Assembly: GCA_947627325.1 (NCBI GenBank)
Contig: CANQVO010000010.1
Location: forward strand, 23,375-87,374
Source: an uncultured Oscillospiraceae bacterium
GTDB lineage: Bacteria > Bacillota > Clostridia > Oscillospirales > Oscillospiraceae
Length of the DNA stretch: 64,000 nucleotides
Direction: 5' to 3'
The notes beneath the pieces were generated by a model that worked only from the letters and a program-made list of their open reading frames with translations, was not told the origin of the DNA and searched no databases. A program made the translations under genes and the position numbers. Numbering within the stretch: position 1 is the first letter of the stretch; every line of letters starts with the position of its first letter. This document shows, piece after piece, positions 35,884 through 45,220 of the stretch.

Positions 35884-35948
35884 AAGGGCGACGTACAGCG
35901 GCTTGCCGCTGTGGCATCCCGCGCTTGTGAAAAAAAGGAGGTCGTCTC

Positions 35949-36290
35949 ATGTCTGATTGTCTCTTTTGTAAGATCGCCGGGGGGGAGATCCCCAGCAAGA
36001 AGGTCTACGAAGACGGGCTGTGCTACGCCTTCTACGACATCGACCCCCAGGCCCCCGTCCACTTCCTGGTCATCCCCAAGGTCCACATCCAGTCGGTGAG
36101 CCAGGTGGACGACCAGGCCGCCGCCCCGGTGGTGGGCCACATCTTCGCCGTCATCGCCCAGGTGGCGCGGGAGCTGGGGCTGGAGAGCTACCGGGTGGTG
36201 AGCAACATCGGCCCCCAGGCGGGCCAGAGCGTGCCCCACCTCCACTTCCACGTCCTCTCCGGCCGGGACATGACATGGCCTCCGGGCTGA
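35949..36290 (+). CDS. HIT-family nucleotide-binding protein (HinT-like)
   Basis: 113-residue protein of the histidine-triad superfamily, which hydrolyses nucleoside phosphoramidates such as AMP-lysine. The N-terminus CLFCKIAGGEIPSKKVYED and the triad motif GQSVPHLHFHVLSGR are diagnostic of the HinT branch. Strong ribosome site AAGGAGG. The downstream gene starts inside its last 16 bases. Confidence 0.96.
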   Translation: MSDCLFCKIAGGEIPSKKVYEDGLCYAFYDIDPQAPVHFLVIPKVHIQSVSQVDDQAAAPVVGHIFAVIAQVARELGLESYRVVSNIGPQAGQSVPHLHFHVLSGRDMTWPPG

Positions 36291-38299
36291 CCAAACGCGG
36301 GGCGGCGGGCTATCTCGCCGCCCTTTTGCCCCTGTGGGGGCTGGGGCTGGTGCGGCTGTGGGCCATTTTGGGCGGGCGTCTGCCCGGCCGGCTCATCGCC
36401 CCGCTGGCCCTCCTGTTGGCCGTCGGCGCGCTGGCGCTCTGCCACCGCCTCGGCCTGGCCCGGCGGCTTCTGCGGCCCTTCCGCGCCCCCGCCGCCAACC
36501 TGGCGGTGGGCGGGGCCGCCCTGCTGCTGGGCGGCGGGCTGGACGTGAGCTACGCCATGGCGGACGCCACCGGCACCCTCCTGGACCACCCCGCGTTCCA
36601 CCTGCTCTCCGCCCTGGGCAGCGGCCTGGTCTTCGCCGCGCTGGCGCTGTCCCTTATCACCGCCGCCCGGGCCTGGGGCAAACCCAAAACGGGGGCGCGG
36701 TGGCAGATGCTGGGGCTGTTTTTCCTGGCCAACGCCCTGGCGGTTTTTTACCTGCGGACCAGCGCCACGGTATACGTGTGGGACAACGCGGGGTATTGGA
36801 TGGTGGCCCGCTCCCTGGCGGAGGCGCCCCTCTCCCTGCACGGCCTGCGGGAGGTGGTGGCCACCACCGTCTCGCTGGACTACAACTACCTCCTGGCCCT
36901 GCCCATCTCCCTGCTCATGCGGGTGTTCGGCGGGGGCCGGGGGGTATTTGTGCTGGGCGTGGTGGAGCTCTACCTGCTCCCCGCCCTGTGGGGCCTGTGC
37001 GCCCTGGCGGGGGACCGGGCGGAGGGGCCCGGGGGCCGGTGGAACGGCCTTCTGCTGGCCCTCCTGTTCCCCTGCCTGACCTATCTGGCGTTGGTGGGCT
37101 TTGTGGACGTGGCCGCCTGCGCCGTGGCCATCTGGGCGGTGGTGTTCTACACCCGGCCCAAGGCCCCCGGCTGGGCCCGGGGGCTCCTGGCCGGCTTCTG
37201 CCTGGTGTTCAGCTTCCTTCTGCGGCGGTACTTCCTCTTCTTTGCCGCCGCCTTCGGCGGGGCCGCCCTGGTCCAGGCCGCGGCCCAGCGGGACCGGGAT
37301 CAGGCCAAGGCCCTGCTGGCCCTGGCCGGGACGGGGGCGGCCTGCGGGGTCTTCTGCGCCCAGTCCTTTTTGTGGGACAAGCTGACCACCAACTACTCCG
37401 ACCTCTACGCCGCCTACGACCTGGGCCTGCGGAGCGACCTTCTGCTCTTCTGCCGCTACTTCGGCGGCGCGGTGCTGTTGGCGGCCCTGGTGTGGGGGAT
37501 CTGGGGGTTCTCCACCCGGGACGGGCGGCGGCATGAGCTGGGCCTCGCCCTGGTACAGCTGGCGGCCTGCTTCTTCCTGGTGACCCGGGTGCAGTCCCAC
37601 GGGCAGCAACATATGCTCCTCTACGTCCCCTGCCTGGCCCTTCTGCTCCTGCCCCACCACGGCGCCGCCCAGCGGGCGGCGGCCCTGGTTTTGGGCATAG
37701 TCTGCACCGCTGTCCCCCTCCTGCCCCGGGAACAGCCCGCCTCCATCGCCGACATCCCGGCTCCCGACGCCGTGCCCGGCTTCACCTTCCACGGCCCCCG
37801 GCGGACGGACGTGGACCAGCTGTTGGCCCTGAGCGATCGCCTGGACGGCCTGGCCGCCCAGGACCCCGACGCCACCGCCGCCGTGTGCGCCTCCTCCTTC
37901 CTGCTCAACTCCGAGACGCTGACCAACCTGCGCCCCTCCCTGGACCTGCCCCCCTCCCCCACGCCCATGCGGTATTATTATGTAAACTCCGTGGACAAGC
38001 GGGACCCCTTCTCCTGGCTCATGCTGGAGGCGGACTATCTGGTGGTGGGCGACCCGGTGCAGGTCCACCTGGGCGAGGAAAATCAACAGATCATCGCCCT
38101 GGTCAACCGCGCTGTCCTGTCCGGGGAGGGGCTGGGCACGGCCTATGAGCGGCTGTCCCCCGCCTTCACCCTCCAGGACGGTTCCAAGATTTATGTCTAC
38201 CATCGGACCCGGGCCGTCACCCAGGAGGAGCGGGAATGGATCTCCCGGCAGCTCACCGCCCGATACCCCGCCTATCAGGCGCTCTATCAGGCGCCCTGA
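36275..38299 (+). CDS. Large polytopic membrane protein, GT-C glycosyltransferase-like
   Basis: 674 residues with about 12-13 hydrophobic helices in the first 500 and a soluble C-terminal domain of about 150. An early external loop carries VYVWDNAGYW (167-175), which resembles the acidic, aromatic loop of GT-C lipid-linked-sugar transferases, and a further loop holds SLDYNYLLALPIS. The C-terminal domain ends in short beta-rich pieces (SKIYVYHRTRAVT). The assignment to GT-C is by topology and that loop only. The ATG overlaps the HIT gene by 16 bases, so the pair is coupled, although a functional link is not obvious. Confidence 0.7.
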   Translation: MASGLTKRGAAGYLAALLPLWGLGLVRLWAILGGRLPGRLIAPLALLLAVGALALCHRLGLARRLLRPFRAPAANLAVGGAALLLGGGLDVSYAMADATGTLLDHPAFHLLSALGSGLVFAALALSLITAARAWGKPKTGARWQMLGLFFLANALAVFYLRTSATVYVWDNAGYWMVARSLAEAPLSLHGLREVVATTVSLDYNYLLALPISLLMRVFGGGRGVFVLGVVELYLLPALWGLCALAGDRAEGPGGRWNGLLLALLFPCLTYLALVGFVDVAACAVAIWAVVFYTRPKAPGWARGLLAGFCLVFSFLLRRYFLFFAAAFGGAALVQAAAQRDRDQAKALLALAGTGAACGVFCAQSFLWDKLTTNYSDLYAAYDLGLRSDLLLFCRYFGGAVLLAALVWGIWGFSTRDGRRHELGLALVQLAACFFLVTRVQSHGQQHMLLYVPCLALLLLPHHGAAQRAAALVLGIVCTAVPLLPREQPASIADIPAPDAVPGFTFHGPRRTDVDQLLALSDRLDGLAAQDPDATAAVCASSFLLNSETLTNLRPSLDLPPSPTPMRYYYVNSVDKRDPFSWLMLEADYLVVGDPVQVHLGEENQQIIALVNRAVLSGEGLGTAYERLSPAFTLQDGSKIYVYHRTRAVTQEEREWISRQLTARYPAYQALYQAP

Positions 38300-38304
38300 A
38301 GGGC

Positions 38305-38333
38305 TTTTCAACAGGTAATTTCTGTGTTATAAT
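38305..38333 (+). promoter_or_regulatory. Promoter of the Nudix-wal operon
   Basis: TATAAT with a weak -35 box (TTTTCA) 17 bases upstream, 60 bases before the Nudix start. Confidence 0.65.
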
Positions 38334-38393
38334 AGAATAAATGTTATCGTCCGCCGGAGGGCGGGAGATTTTGAGAAACGGAAGTGGTGGGAC

Positions 38394-38966
38394 ATGGAGC
38401 TTTGGGAGAAGACAACGGAGAGCCGCCGGGTATTTGACGGCGTTCTGCTCCACCTGGACGTGGACACCGTGGCCCTGCCCGACGGGCACCAGGCCGTCCG
38501 GGAGGTGGTGCGCCACCCCGGCGGGGTGTGCGTCCTGCCCCTCCACGCCGACGGCACAGTGAGCGTGGTGCGGCAGTTCCGCTACCCCTACGGCGAGGTG
38601 GTCACCGAGCTGCCCGCGGGCAAGCTGGAGCCGGGGGAGGACCCCTTTGACGCCATCCGCCGGGAGCTCAGCGAGGAGACCGGCTTCACCGCCGGGGAGT
38701 GGCACGACATGGGCCTTTTCTACCCCACCCCCGGCTACACCGACGAGCGGCTCCACCTCTACTTCGCCCGGGACCTGACCCCCGGGGCCACCCACCCCGA
38801 CGAGGAGGAGTTTTTGGAGGGGGACCGGGTGGCGCTGGACCGGCTTTTGGAGTGGGCGATGACAGGCGAGCTCAAAGACGGCAAGAGCATGGCGCTGGTG
38901 TTGAAGGTCCAGCGGTTTTTGGAGCGGGAGGCCGCCCAGCGAGAGGGAGGGAACGGGCATGGATAA
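38394..38966 (+). CDS. Nudix hydrolase, ADP-ribose pyrophosphatase type
   Basis: 190-residue enzyme that probably cleaves ADP-ribose to AMP and ribose-5-phosphate. The Nudix box GKLEPGEDPFDAIRRELSEETGF (23 residues at 76-98, split here only in numbering) is complete with the REL-EE core, and the PTPGYTDERLHLYFA segment follows as in NudF. The ribosome site is weak (GTGGTGG). It overlaps walR by 8 bases. Confidence 0.94.
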   Translation: MELWEKTTESRRVFDGVLLHLDVDTVALPDGHQAVREVVRHPGGVCVLPLHADGTVSVVRQFRYPYGEVVTELPAGKLEPGEDPFDAIRRELSEETGFTAGEWHDMGLFYPTPGYTDERLHLYFARDLTPGATHPDEEEFLEGDRVALDRLLEWAMTGELKDGKSMALVLKVQRFLEREAAQREGGNGHG

Positions 38967-39663
38967 GACGGTCCTGGTGGTGGAGGACGAGGCCAACATC
39001 GTGGACATCCTCACCTTCAACTTACAGCGGGAGGGCTACGCCGTCCTGTCGGCCTACGATGGCCAGGCGGGGCTGGAGCTGGCCCAGGCCCGGCACCCCG
39101 ATCTGATCCTGCTGGATCTGATGCTGCCCAAGCTGAACGGCTTTGAGGTGTGCAAGACCCTGCGGGACGCGGGGGACACGGTGCCCATCCTGATGCTCAC
39201 CGCCCGGGAGGAGGAGGCCGACAAGGTCAAGGGCCTGGAGCTGGGGGCGGACGACTATATCACCAAGCCCTTTTCCGTGCGGGAGTTGATGGCCCGGGTG
39301 GGCAGCAACATCCGCCGCTCCGATATGCCCCCCCGCTCCGCGGGGAGCGGCCAGGGGGTGACGTTGGGGCGCATCCGCCTGGACAGCGAGACGGCCACCT
39401 GCTACAAGGACGACGCGGCCCTGGAACTCTCCCAGCGGGAGTTTGAGCTGATCTCCTTCCTCTGCGCAAACCCGGACAAGGTCTTCTCCCGGGAGGAGCT
39501 GATGGAGCACGTGTGGAACTACGAGGGCTACGTGGGCGACGTGCGAGGCGTGGACGTGGCGGTGCGGCGTCTGCGGGAGAAGCTGGAGGACGACCCGGCC
39601 AACCCCAAATTCGTCATGACCCGCCGGGGGCTGGGGTACTACTTCAACTCCCAGCACACCTGA
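38959..39663 (+). CDS. walR: Response regulator WalR-like (OmpR/PhoB family)
   Basis: 234-residue two-component regulator. The receiver domain has acidic pocket Glu9/Asp10, phospho-acceptor Asp53, Thr81 and Lys103 (DDYITKPF). The winged-helix domain (LELSQREFELISFLCANPDKVFSREELMEHVW, RGVDVAVRRLREKLEDDP) is OmpR type. The identification as WalR rests on the neighbours walK-yycH-yycI-yycJ-rlmH; by sequence alone it could be PhoP-like. WalR controls wall hydrolases in Firmicutes. Confidence 0.9.
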   Translation: MDKTVLVVEDEANIVDILTFNLQREGYAVLSAYDGQAGLELAQARHPDLILLDLMLPKLNGFEVCKTLRDAGDTVPILMLTAREEEADKVKGLELGADDYITKPFSVRELMARVGSNIRRSDMPPRSAGSGQGVTLGRIRLDSETATCYKDDAALELSQREFELISFLCANPDKVFSREELMEHVWNYEGYVGDVRGVDVAVRRLREKLEDDPANPKFVMTRRGLGYYFNSQHT

Positions 39664-39705
39664 CAAACACCGGCCCCCGGGGCTGAAGAGAAAGGCGGTG
39701 GGCGG

Positions 39706-41505
39706 ATGTTTCGCTCGCTCCATATGAAACTGGTGCTCATCATGGTACTGCTCATCGTGGCGCTGATGACAGTGGTGGGCGCGTTTTTGATGAACTCGGT
39801 CACCGCCTTCTACGTGGACGACTTCTACTCCCGGATGTCCACCGTCCTCACCGACGAGCAGTTCGTCCGGGACGTGACCACCACCGAGGCCGGGGAGACG
39901 GACAGCCCCGGCAAGATCCAGGCCATCCTGCGCTCCTACGTGGGCCCCCTGGGGGTGGACAGCCGCACCCGCAACTACTACATCCTGGACGGCCAGACCG
40001 CCCAGGTGCTGGCCTCCTCGGAGGACGCCAGCGTCCAGCTCTCCCTGACCCCCAACCTCTCCACCGCCCTGAAGGGCGAGGAGGGCTACTCCAGCGATCC
40101 CACCTCCGACTACATGGACGTGGCCATCCCCATCACCCGGGGGGAGGGGGAGTATATCATCTATATCCTGGACAACCGCCAGACCTCCCAGCGGCTGAGC
40201 GACCAGCTGTTCCGGCTGATCTTAGAGGCGCTGGTCTTTGGCCTTATCATCTCGGTGCTGTTGTCCTTTCTGCTGTCCAAGACCATGATCACCCCCATCG
40301 AACGGCTCACCGACGGCGTGCGCCAGGTGGCCTCCGGGGACTTCTCCAAAAAGATAGAGGTGGGCAGCAAGGACGAGATCGGCGTGCTCACCGAGAACTT
40401 TAACGTCATGGCCCGGCAGCTGCGGGACACCATCGCCCAGGTGGAGAACGAGCGGCACAAGCTGGACACCCTGTTCCTCCACATGACAGACGGCGTGGTG
40501 GCCTTCTCCCACCGGGGCCAGCTGATCCACGCAAACCCCGCCGCCAAGCGCCTGCTGGACCGGGAGTTGGACGCCTCGGTCACCTACGACGCCCTCTTTT
40601 CCGACATCGCCCCCTTCTACGACGCGCTGTCTCTGGACAACGAGACGGGCTACCTCACCGGCTCCCGGGAGGTGGAGGGGAAGTATTTGGAGCTGACCCT
40701 GGCCCCCTTCGACAAGGAGAGCCCGGACAGCGGCGTGCTGGTGGTGCTCCACGACATGACCGCCCAGCGGCGCAACGAGGAGATGCGTAAGGAGTTCGTG
40801 GCCAACGTCTCCCACGAACTGCGGACCCCCCTGACCAACATCCGCTCCTACGCCGAGACCCTGGCCGACAGCGGGGACGATATGCCGGAGAAGACCCGCA
40901 ACAGCTTCCTCAACATCATCCTCAGCGAGACGGATCGCATGACCCACATCGTCCAGGACCTCCTGACCCTCTCCCGGTTCGACTCCGGCCGGGGGGAAAT
41001 GACCTTCGCCCCCTTCTCCTTCCTGGAGGCGGCGGAGGGCGTGTGCCGGGCGGTGAAGCTGGACGCGGAGCGGCACAACCACACCCTCACCCTCAAGGCC
41101 CCCCGCCGCCTGCCCCAGGTGGTGGGCGACCGGGAGCGCATCGTGCAGGTGATGATGAACATCGTCTCCAACTCCATCAAATACACCCCCAACGGCGGCC
41201 ACATCTCCATGACGGTGGGGGCCAAGGACGACCGGGTGTGGCTGGAGGTGGACGACGACGGCATCGGCATCCCCGAGGCCGACCGGGGCCGCATCTTCGA
41301 GCGGTTCTACCGGGTGGACAAGGCCCGCTCCCGCCAATCCGGCGGCACCGGCCTGGGGTTGTCCATCGCCAAGGAGATCGTGGACCGGCACAACGGCTCG
41401 CTGTCCCTGGTGGACAAGGAGGGGCCCGGTCTTCGTCTGCGGCTGGAACTCCCCCTGGGCGGTCCTGACGGGGCCACCCGCGGCGCGGGAGGGGCCCAGG
41501 CATGA
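39706..41505 (+). CDS. walK: Sensor histidine kinase WalK-like
   Basis: 599-residue membrane kinase: helix 1 (8-30), an external PAS-like domain (31-170), helix 2 (171-193), HAMP (194-246), cytoplasmic PAS (about 250-355), then the kinase core with His370 in EFVANVSHELRTPLTNIRS and N, G1 and G2 boxes (NIVSNSIKYTPNGG, VDDDGIGIPE, GGTGLGLSIA). The double-PAS layout fits WalK. The last codons overlap yycH (ATGA). Confidence 0.92.
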   Translation: MFRSLHMKLVLIMVLLIVALMTVVGAFLMNSVTAFYVDDFYSRMSTVLTDEQFVRDVTTTEAGETDSPGKIQAILRSYVGPLGVDSRTRNYYILDGQTAQVLASSEDASVQLSLTPNLSTALKGEEGYSSDPTSDYMDVAIPITRGEGEYIIYILDNRQTSQRLSDQLFRLILEALVFGLIISVLLSFLLSKTMITPIERLTDGVRQVASGDFSKKIEVGSKDEIGVLTENFNVMARQLRDTIAQVENERHKLDTLFLHMTDGVVAFSHRGQLIHANPAAKRLLDRELDASVTYDALFSDIAPFYDALSLDNETGYLTGSREVEGKYLELTLAPFDKESPDSGVLVVLHDMTAQRRNEEMRKEFVANVSHELRTPLTNIRSYAETLADSGDDMPEKTRNSFLNIILSETDRMTHIVQDLLTLSRFDSGRGEMTFAPFSFLEAAEGVCRAVKLDAERHNHTLTLKAPRRLPQVVGDRERIVQVMMNIVSNSIKYTPNGGHISMTVGAKDDRVWLEVDDDGIGIPEADRGRIFERFYRVDKARSRQSGGTGLGLSIAKEIVDRHNGSLSLVDKEGPGLRLRLELPLGGPDGATRGAGGAQA

Positions 41506-42779
41506 GGGAGAAGCGCCGCCTATGGGAGGGGGCCAAGACCCTCCTGATCGTCCTGCTGGCCTGCTCGGCGGTCTACCTGGCCGCCCGGACCCTCTTTCCC
41601 TGGCAGCTCACCAGGATCCTGCCCCACCCCGTCCAGACCGGGGCGGGGGAGAACACCCCGTCTGAATTTTCCAGCCAGACCCTGCGCCCCGCCGCGCTGA
41701 GCGTCACCGCCGAGGACAAGCGCTACGCCCTCTTGTACCACCAGGACGATCAGGAGGTCTATACCCAGGTCTCCGCCATCCTGGCCGAGGCCCTTGGCGA
41801 CGCCGGCGCCCCCCAGCAGATCGCCCGCCGGGGCTGGGAACAGGCCCTGCTCTCCCCCGGGCTCTACTGCGAATACCTCTCCCCCATGCCGTTGGACACC
41901 CTGTCCCTCTGGCTCTCCGGCCAGAAGAACGCCCAGCTCTCCGGGACCTGGGCCCAGCGGCTGTGCGTCACCGGGGAGGCGCTGAACTACCAGAGCCGGA
42001 GCGGGGAATACTACGCCTGCGCCCTCTCCCCTGACCTCTCCCAGGCCCTGGCCGACCTGGCCGCCCCCCTCTCCTCCAACGGCGCGCGCTTTGCCGGGGA
42101 GACGGAGAACTACGGCCACCTGCGCTGGGACACCCCCGTTCTCGCCGTCACCCCCAGCATGCCCCAACTGCTGGCGGAGGACCCCATCTCCGTCAGCGAC
42201 GCCGGCGCGCCGGGGGAGGCTCTGGCCCAGGTGCTCCACGCCCTGTCCTTCCACCCTCAGACCAACTCCCTCTACGCCATCCCCGGCGGCTGGGCCATCA
42301 ACGACGGCGGGGAGGCCCTGCGGATCGAGACCGCGGGCAGCCTGACCTACCGCCGCGCCGAAGGGGAGAGCCCCCACTTCACCCTCACCGGCGACCCCCT
42401 GGACGCCACCCGCGCCCTGGCCGAGGCCACCGTGGGCTCTCTGTGCGGGGACGCGCGGCTCTACCTCCGGGAGGTCCGCCAGGAGAACGGCGGCACGGTC
42501 ATCACCTATGGCTACGCCTACCGCGGCGCCTCCATCCAGCTGGGCCGGGAGGGCTGGTGCGCCCAGTTCACGGTGCGGGACGGGACGGTGGAGGCCCTCA
42601 CCCTCAAGCCCCGGCGCTACACCGCCCTGACCAGCTACCCCGCCGTCCTCCTGCCCCAGGAGCAGGCCGCCGCCGCCCTGCCCGGGCCGGAGGAACAGGC
42701 CCTGGAGCTTTTGTACGCCGATGATGGACAGGGCCAAAACCTGACCCCCTTCTGGGGGGTCCGGGCCGAGGGGAGGTAG
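41502..42779 (+). CDS. yycH: YycH-like WalK-associated protein
   Basis: 425 residues: one N-terminal membrane helix (TLLIVLLACSAVYLAARTLF) and a large external domain. Sequence is weakly conserved in this family, and the call rests on topology, length and position directly behind walK. YycH with YycI modulates WalK in Bacillus and Staphylococcus. It ends 4 bases before yycI. Confidence 0.8.
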   Translation: MREKRRLWEGAKTLLIVLLACSAVYLAARTLFPWQLTRILPHPVQTGAGENTPSEFSSQTLRPAALSVTAEDKRYALLYHQDDQEVYTQVSAILAEALGDAGAPQQIARRGWEQALLSPGLYCEYLSPMPLDTLSLWLSGQKNAQLSGTWAQRLCVTGEALNYQSRSGEYYACALSPDLSQALADLAAPLSSNGARFAGETENYGHLRWDTPVLAVTPSMPQLLAEDPISVSDAGAPGEALAQVLHALSFHPQTNSLYAIPGGWAINDGGEALRIETAGSLTYRRAEGESPHFTLTGDPLDATRALAEATVGSLCGDARLYLREVRQENGGTVITYGYAYRGASIQLGREGWCAQFTVRDGTVEALTLKPRRYTALTSYPAVLLPQEQAAAALPGPEEQALELLYADDGQGQNLTPFWGVRAEGR

Positions 42780-42783
42780 GCCC

Positions 42784-43596
42784 ATGGAAAAGTCCAAGCT
42801 GAAAAACGTCATCCTGGTCATCCTGCTGGTCACCAACATCCTGCTGTTGGGCCTGATGGTGACCCAGCGGGCGGAGAGCCGCCACTACCGCCGCCAGACC
42901 CTGCTGGACGCGGTGGACCTCCTGGCCCAGCAGGGCATCGCCGTCCGGGCCGAGGACATCCCCGACTGGGACTTCCCCGCCCCCCAGGTCCTCAAGCAGG
43001 ACGCCCAGGGGGAGCTCACCGCCTTTTCCGCCCTGCTGGGCCAGGACGCCGTCCACGCCCAGCGGGGGCTCGTCTCCCTCTACACCGGCTCCCTGGGCGC
43101 CGCCGAGGTCCGGGACGACGGCACCTTCTCGGTGACCCTGGCCGAGGGGGCCTACCCCCTGGAGGGGCAGGATATGCGTCAGCACGCCCTGGCCGTGCTG
43201 GAGCGCATGGGCGTGAGCGCCCAGATCACCCAGGTCCAGGACCAGGTCCTCACCGCCGTGGAGACCTGGAAGGGGGTGCCCATCTTCACCTGCGCCATGG
43301 AGCTGCGCTATGAGGGCGGCCAGTTGCGCGCCATCTCCGGCACCCGGCTCACCGGCCTCCCCGCCGCCGACCCCCAGGCGGGGGAGCCCCTGTCCACCGC
43401 CACCCTGCTGGTCCGCTTCCGGGCGGGGGTCATCAAGTCCGGCGACGCCTGCACCGCCGTCCTGTCCGCCGCCCAGGGCTATATCCTGACCTCCGACGCC
43501 AACCGCTCCGGCGCTCTCACCCCCGTCCTCCGGCTGGAGACGGACACCAACCTCTATATCGTCAACGCCCTCACCGGCGAGCTCCAGCGGGAATGA
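42784..43596 (+). CDS. yycI: YycI-like WalK-associated protein
   Basis: 270 residues with one N-terminal helix (NVILVILLVTNILLLGLMV) followed by an external domain; the pattern KSKLKNVILVILL is typical of YycI heads. The C-terminal region (AAQGYILTSD...LTPVLRLETDTNLYIVNALTG) resembles the YycH/YycI repeat fold. Called from position and topology. Confidence 0.8.
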   Translation: MEKSKLKNVILVILLVTNILLLGLMVTQRAESRHYRRQTLLDAVDLLAQQGIAVRAEDIPDWDFPAPQVLKQDAQGELTAFSALLGQDAVHAQRGLVSLYTGSLGAAEVRDDGTFSVTLAEGAYPLEGQDMRQHALAVLERMGVSAQITQVQDQVLTAVETWKGVPIFTCAMELRYEGGQLRAISGTRLTGLPAADPQAGEPLSTATLLVRFRAGVIKSGDACTAVLSAAQGYILTSDANRSGALTPVLRLETDTNLYIVNALTGELQRE

Positions 43597-43674
43597 CCCG
43601 CCGCCGTCCCCTCCGGGAGGGCCGGGCAAACCCGCCCGGGGGTGGGGAAAATTTTCAGAAATTTCATTTTCCCC

Positions 43675-43702
43675 TTGTTTTTTCCCAAAAGTGTGTTATA
43701 CT
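43675..43702 (+). promoter_or_regulatory. Promoter of murA
   Basis: TTGTTT, 16 bases, TATACT. The leader of about 130 bases contains a small stem (CGGGGC-AACG-GCGCCCCG) just before the ribosome site. murA is therefore probably expressed separately from yycI. Confidence 0.7.
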
Positions 43703-43837
43703 ATATTCGTTATGTGGGCTCACGCGCCCGCCAGTCTGACATACTTTACTCGCCAACCAGCCCCTTCGCCAAGACCCCTGGGCCGGGCGGTAGATCGAAT
43801 CGGGGCAACGGCGCCCCGGATATAGAGGGTTTTGAAT

Positions 43838-45133
43838 TTGACAAAATATGTGATCACCGGAGGCCATCCGCTCCACGGTTCCATCGACATCAGCGGCGCC
43901 AAGAACGCCGCCGTGGCCATCATCCCCGCCGCCCTTCTGGTGGACGGGGTGTGCCGCATTGAAAACGTCCCACAGATCAGCGACGTGACGCTGATCTTGA
44001 ACATCCTGCAAGACCTTGGCGCGGAAGTCCGAACGGTCAACCGCACCACGGTGGATATCGACTGCTCTCACGTCCGCAACCAGACCGTGCTCTACGACCT
44101 GGCCCGGAAGATCCGGGCCAGCTATTACCTCTTAGGCGCTCTGCTCGCCCGCTTCGGCTCGGCCCAGGTGCCCCCTCCCGGGGGCTGTGACCTCGGCGGC
44201 CGCCCCATCGACCAGCACATCAAGGGCTTTTCCGCCATGGGAGCCGATGTGGACGTCCGGGGCGGCTATATTCATGCCGTGGCCCCCGGCGGCCGGCTCA
44301 AGGGGGGCCATGTCTACCTGGACATCGTCTCGGTGGGCGCCACCATGAACATCATGATCGCCGCCGCCCTGGCCCAGGGGATGACCGTCATCGAAAACGC
44401 CGCCAAGGAGCCCCACATCGTGGACCTGGCCAACTTCCTCAACTCCATGGGCGCGGACATCCGGGGCGCGGGCACCGACGTGATCAAGATCCGCGGGGTG
44501 GACCGCCTGGGCGGCGGGACCTACTCCATCATCCCCGACCAGATCGAGGCGGGCACCTACATGGCCGCCGTGGCCGCCGCCGGGGGCGAGGTACGCATCT
44601 GCAACGTCATCCCCAAGCACCTGGAGTGCATCACCGCCAAGCTCCAGGAGATGGGGGTCACCATCATCGAGGAGGACGACGCCCTCCTGGTCCGCCGGGA
44701 CGGCCCCCTGCTCCGCGCCAACGTCAAGACCATGCCCTACCCAGGCTTCCCCACCGATATGCAGCCTCAGATCGCCGCCTGTCTGTGCCTGGCCCAGGGC
44801 ACCAGCGTCCTCACCGAGGGCATTTGGGACAACCGCTACCGCTACGTGGACGAGTTCCGCCGCCTGGGGGCCCACATCCAGGTGGACGGCAAGGTGGCCG
44901 TCATCGAGGGGGTCAAACAGCTCACCGGCGCGCCGGTGCGGGCCTGTGACCTCCGGGCCGGGGCCGCCATGGTCATCGCGGGCCTGGCCGCCCACGGGGT
45001 CACCGAGATCGACTCCATCTACCACATCGAGCGGGGCTATGAGGACATCGTCCGCAAGCTCACCGGCGTGGGGGCGGATATCAAGGTCGTGGTCACCCCC
45101 GACGCGGCGGAGGCCCAGCCCAGCGTGGGCTGA
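43838..45133 (+). CDS. murA: UDP-N-acetylglucosamine 1-carboxyvinyltransferase
   Basis: 431-residue enzyme of the first committed step of peptidoglycan synthesis (adds enolpyruvate to UDP-GlcNAc). Lys22-Asn23 (SGAKNAAVA), the catalytic Cys117 in PPPGGCDLGGRPIDQH (fosfomycin target residue, present) and YPGFPTDMQPQ near 300 are diagnostic. The start is TTG, with AGAGGG 8 bases upstream; another TTG two codons earlier is too close to the site. It is inserted between yycI and yycJ. Confidence 0.96.
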   Translation: MTKYVITGGHPLHGSIDISGAKNAAVAIIPAALLVDGVCRIENVPQISDVTLILNILQDLGAEVRTVNRTTVDIDCSHVRNQTVLYDLARKIRASYYLLGALLARFGSAQVPPPGGCDLGGRPIDQHIKGFSAMGADVDVRGGYIHAVAPGGRLKGGHVYLDIVSVGATMNIMIAAALAQGMTVIENAAKEPHIVDLANFLNSMGADIRGAGTDVIKIRGVDRLGGGTYSIIPDQIEAGTYMAAVAAAGGEVRICNVIPKHLECITAKLQEMGVTIIEEDDALLVRRDGPLLRANVKTMPYPGFPTDMQPQIAACLCLAQGTSVLTEGIWDNRYRYVDEFRRLGAHIQVDGKVAVIEGVKQLTGAPVRACDLRAGAAMVIAGLAAHGVTEIDSIYHIERGYEDIVRKLTGVGADIKVVVTPDAAEAQPSVG

Positions 45134-45162
45134 GCCGGGGCGAGGTCAAACAGAGACGTTAT

Positions 45163-45191
45163 GGCGGCGGCGCTGTCCGCCGCCTCTCTTT
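45163..45191 (+). terminator. Terminator behind murA
   Basis: GGCGGCGG pairs with CCGCCGCC around a 6-base loop, followed by TCTCTTTTT. Confidence 0.7.
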
Positions 45192-45220
45192 TTACCCATT
45201 TTGGAAAGGGGGCCCGGAAC

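Larger units (their letters stand above)
35535..35948. other. Non-coding interval downstream of alaS
   Basis: About 410 bases between alaS and the HIT gene. It holds a GC-rich stretch of short inverted repeats (GGCGGCGG/CCGCCGCC types), the second copy of the alaS 3' end and the alaS terminator, then the HIT promoter. No intact gene is seen. Confidence 0.75.

Noticed and set aside
36188..38311. 707-codon minus-strand open frame
   Set aside because: Antisense shadow of the membrane protein gene, with a biased Gly/Gln/Pro composition and no start signals.
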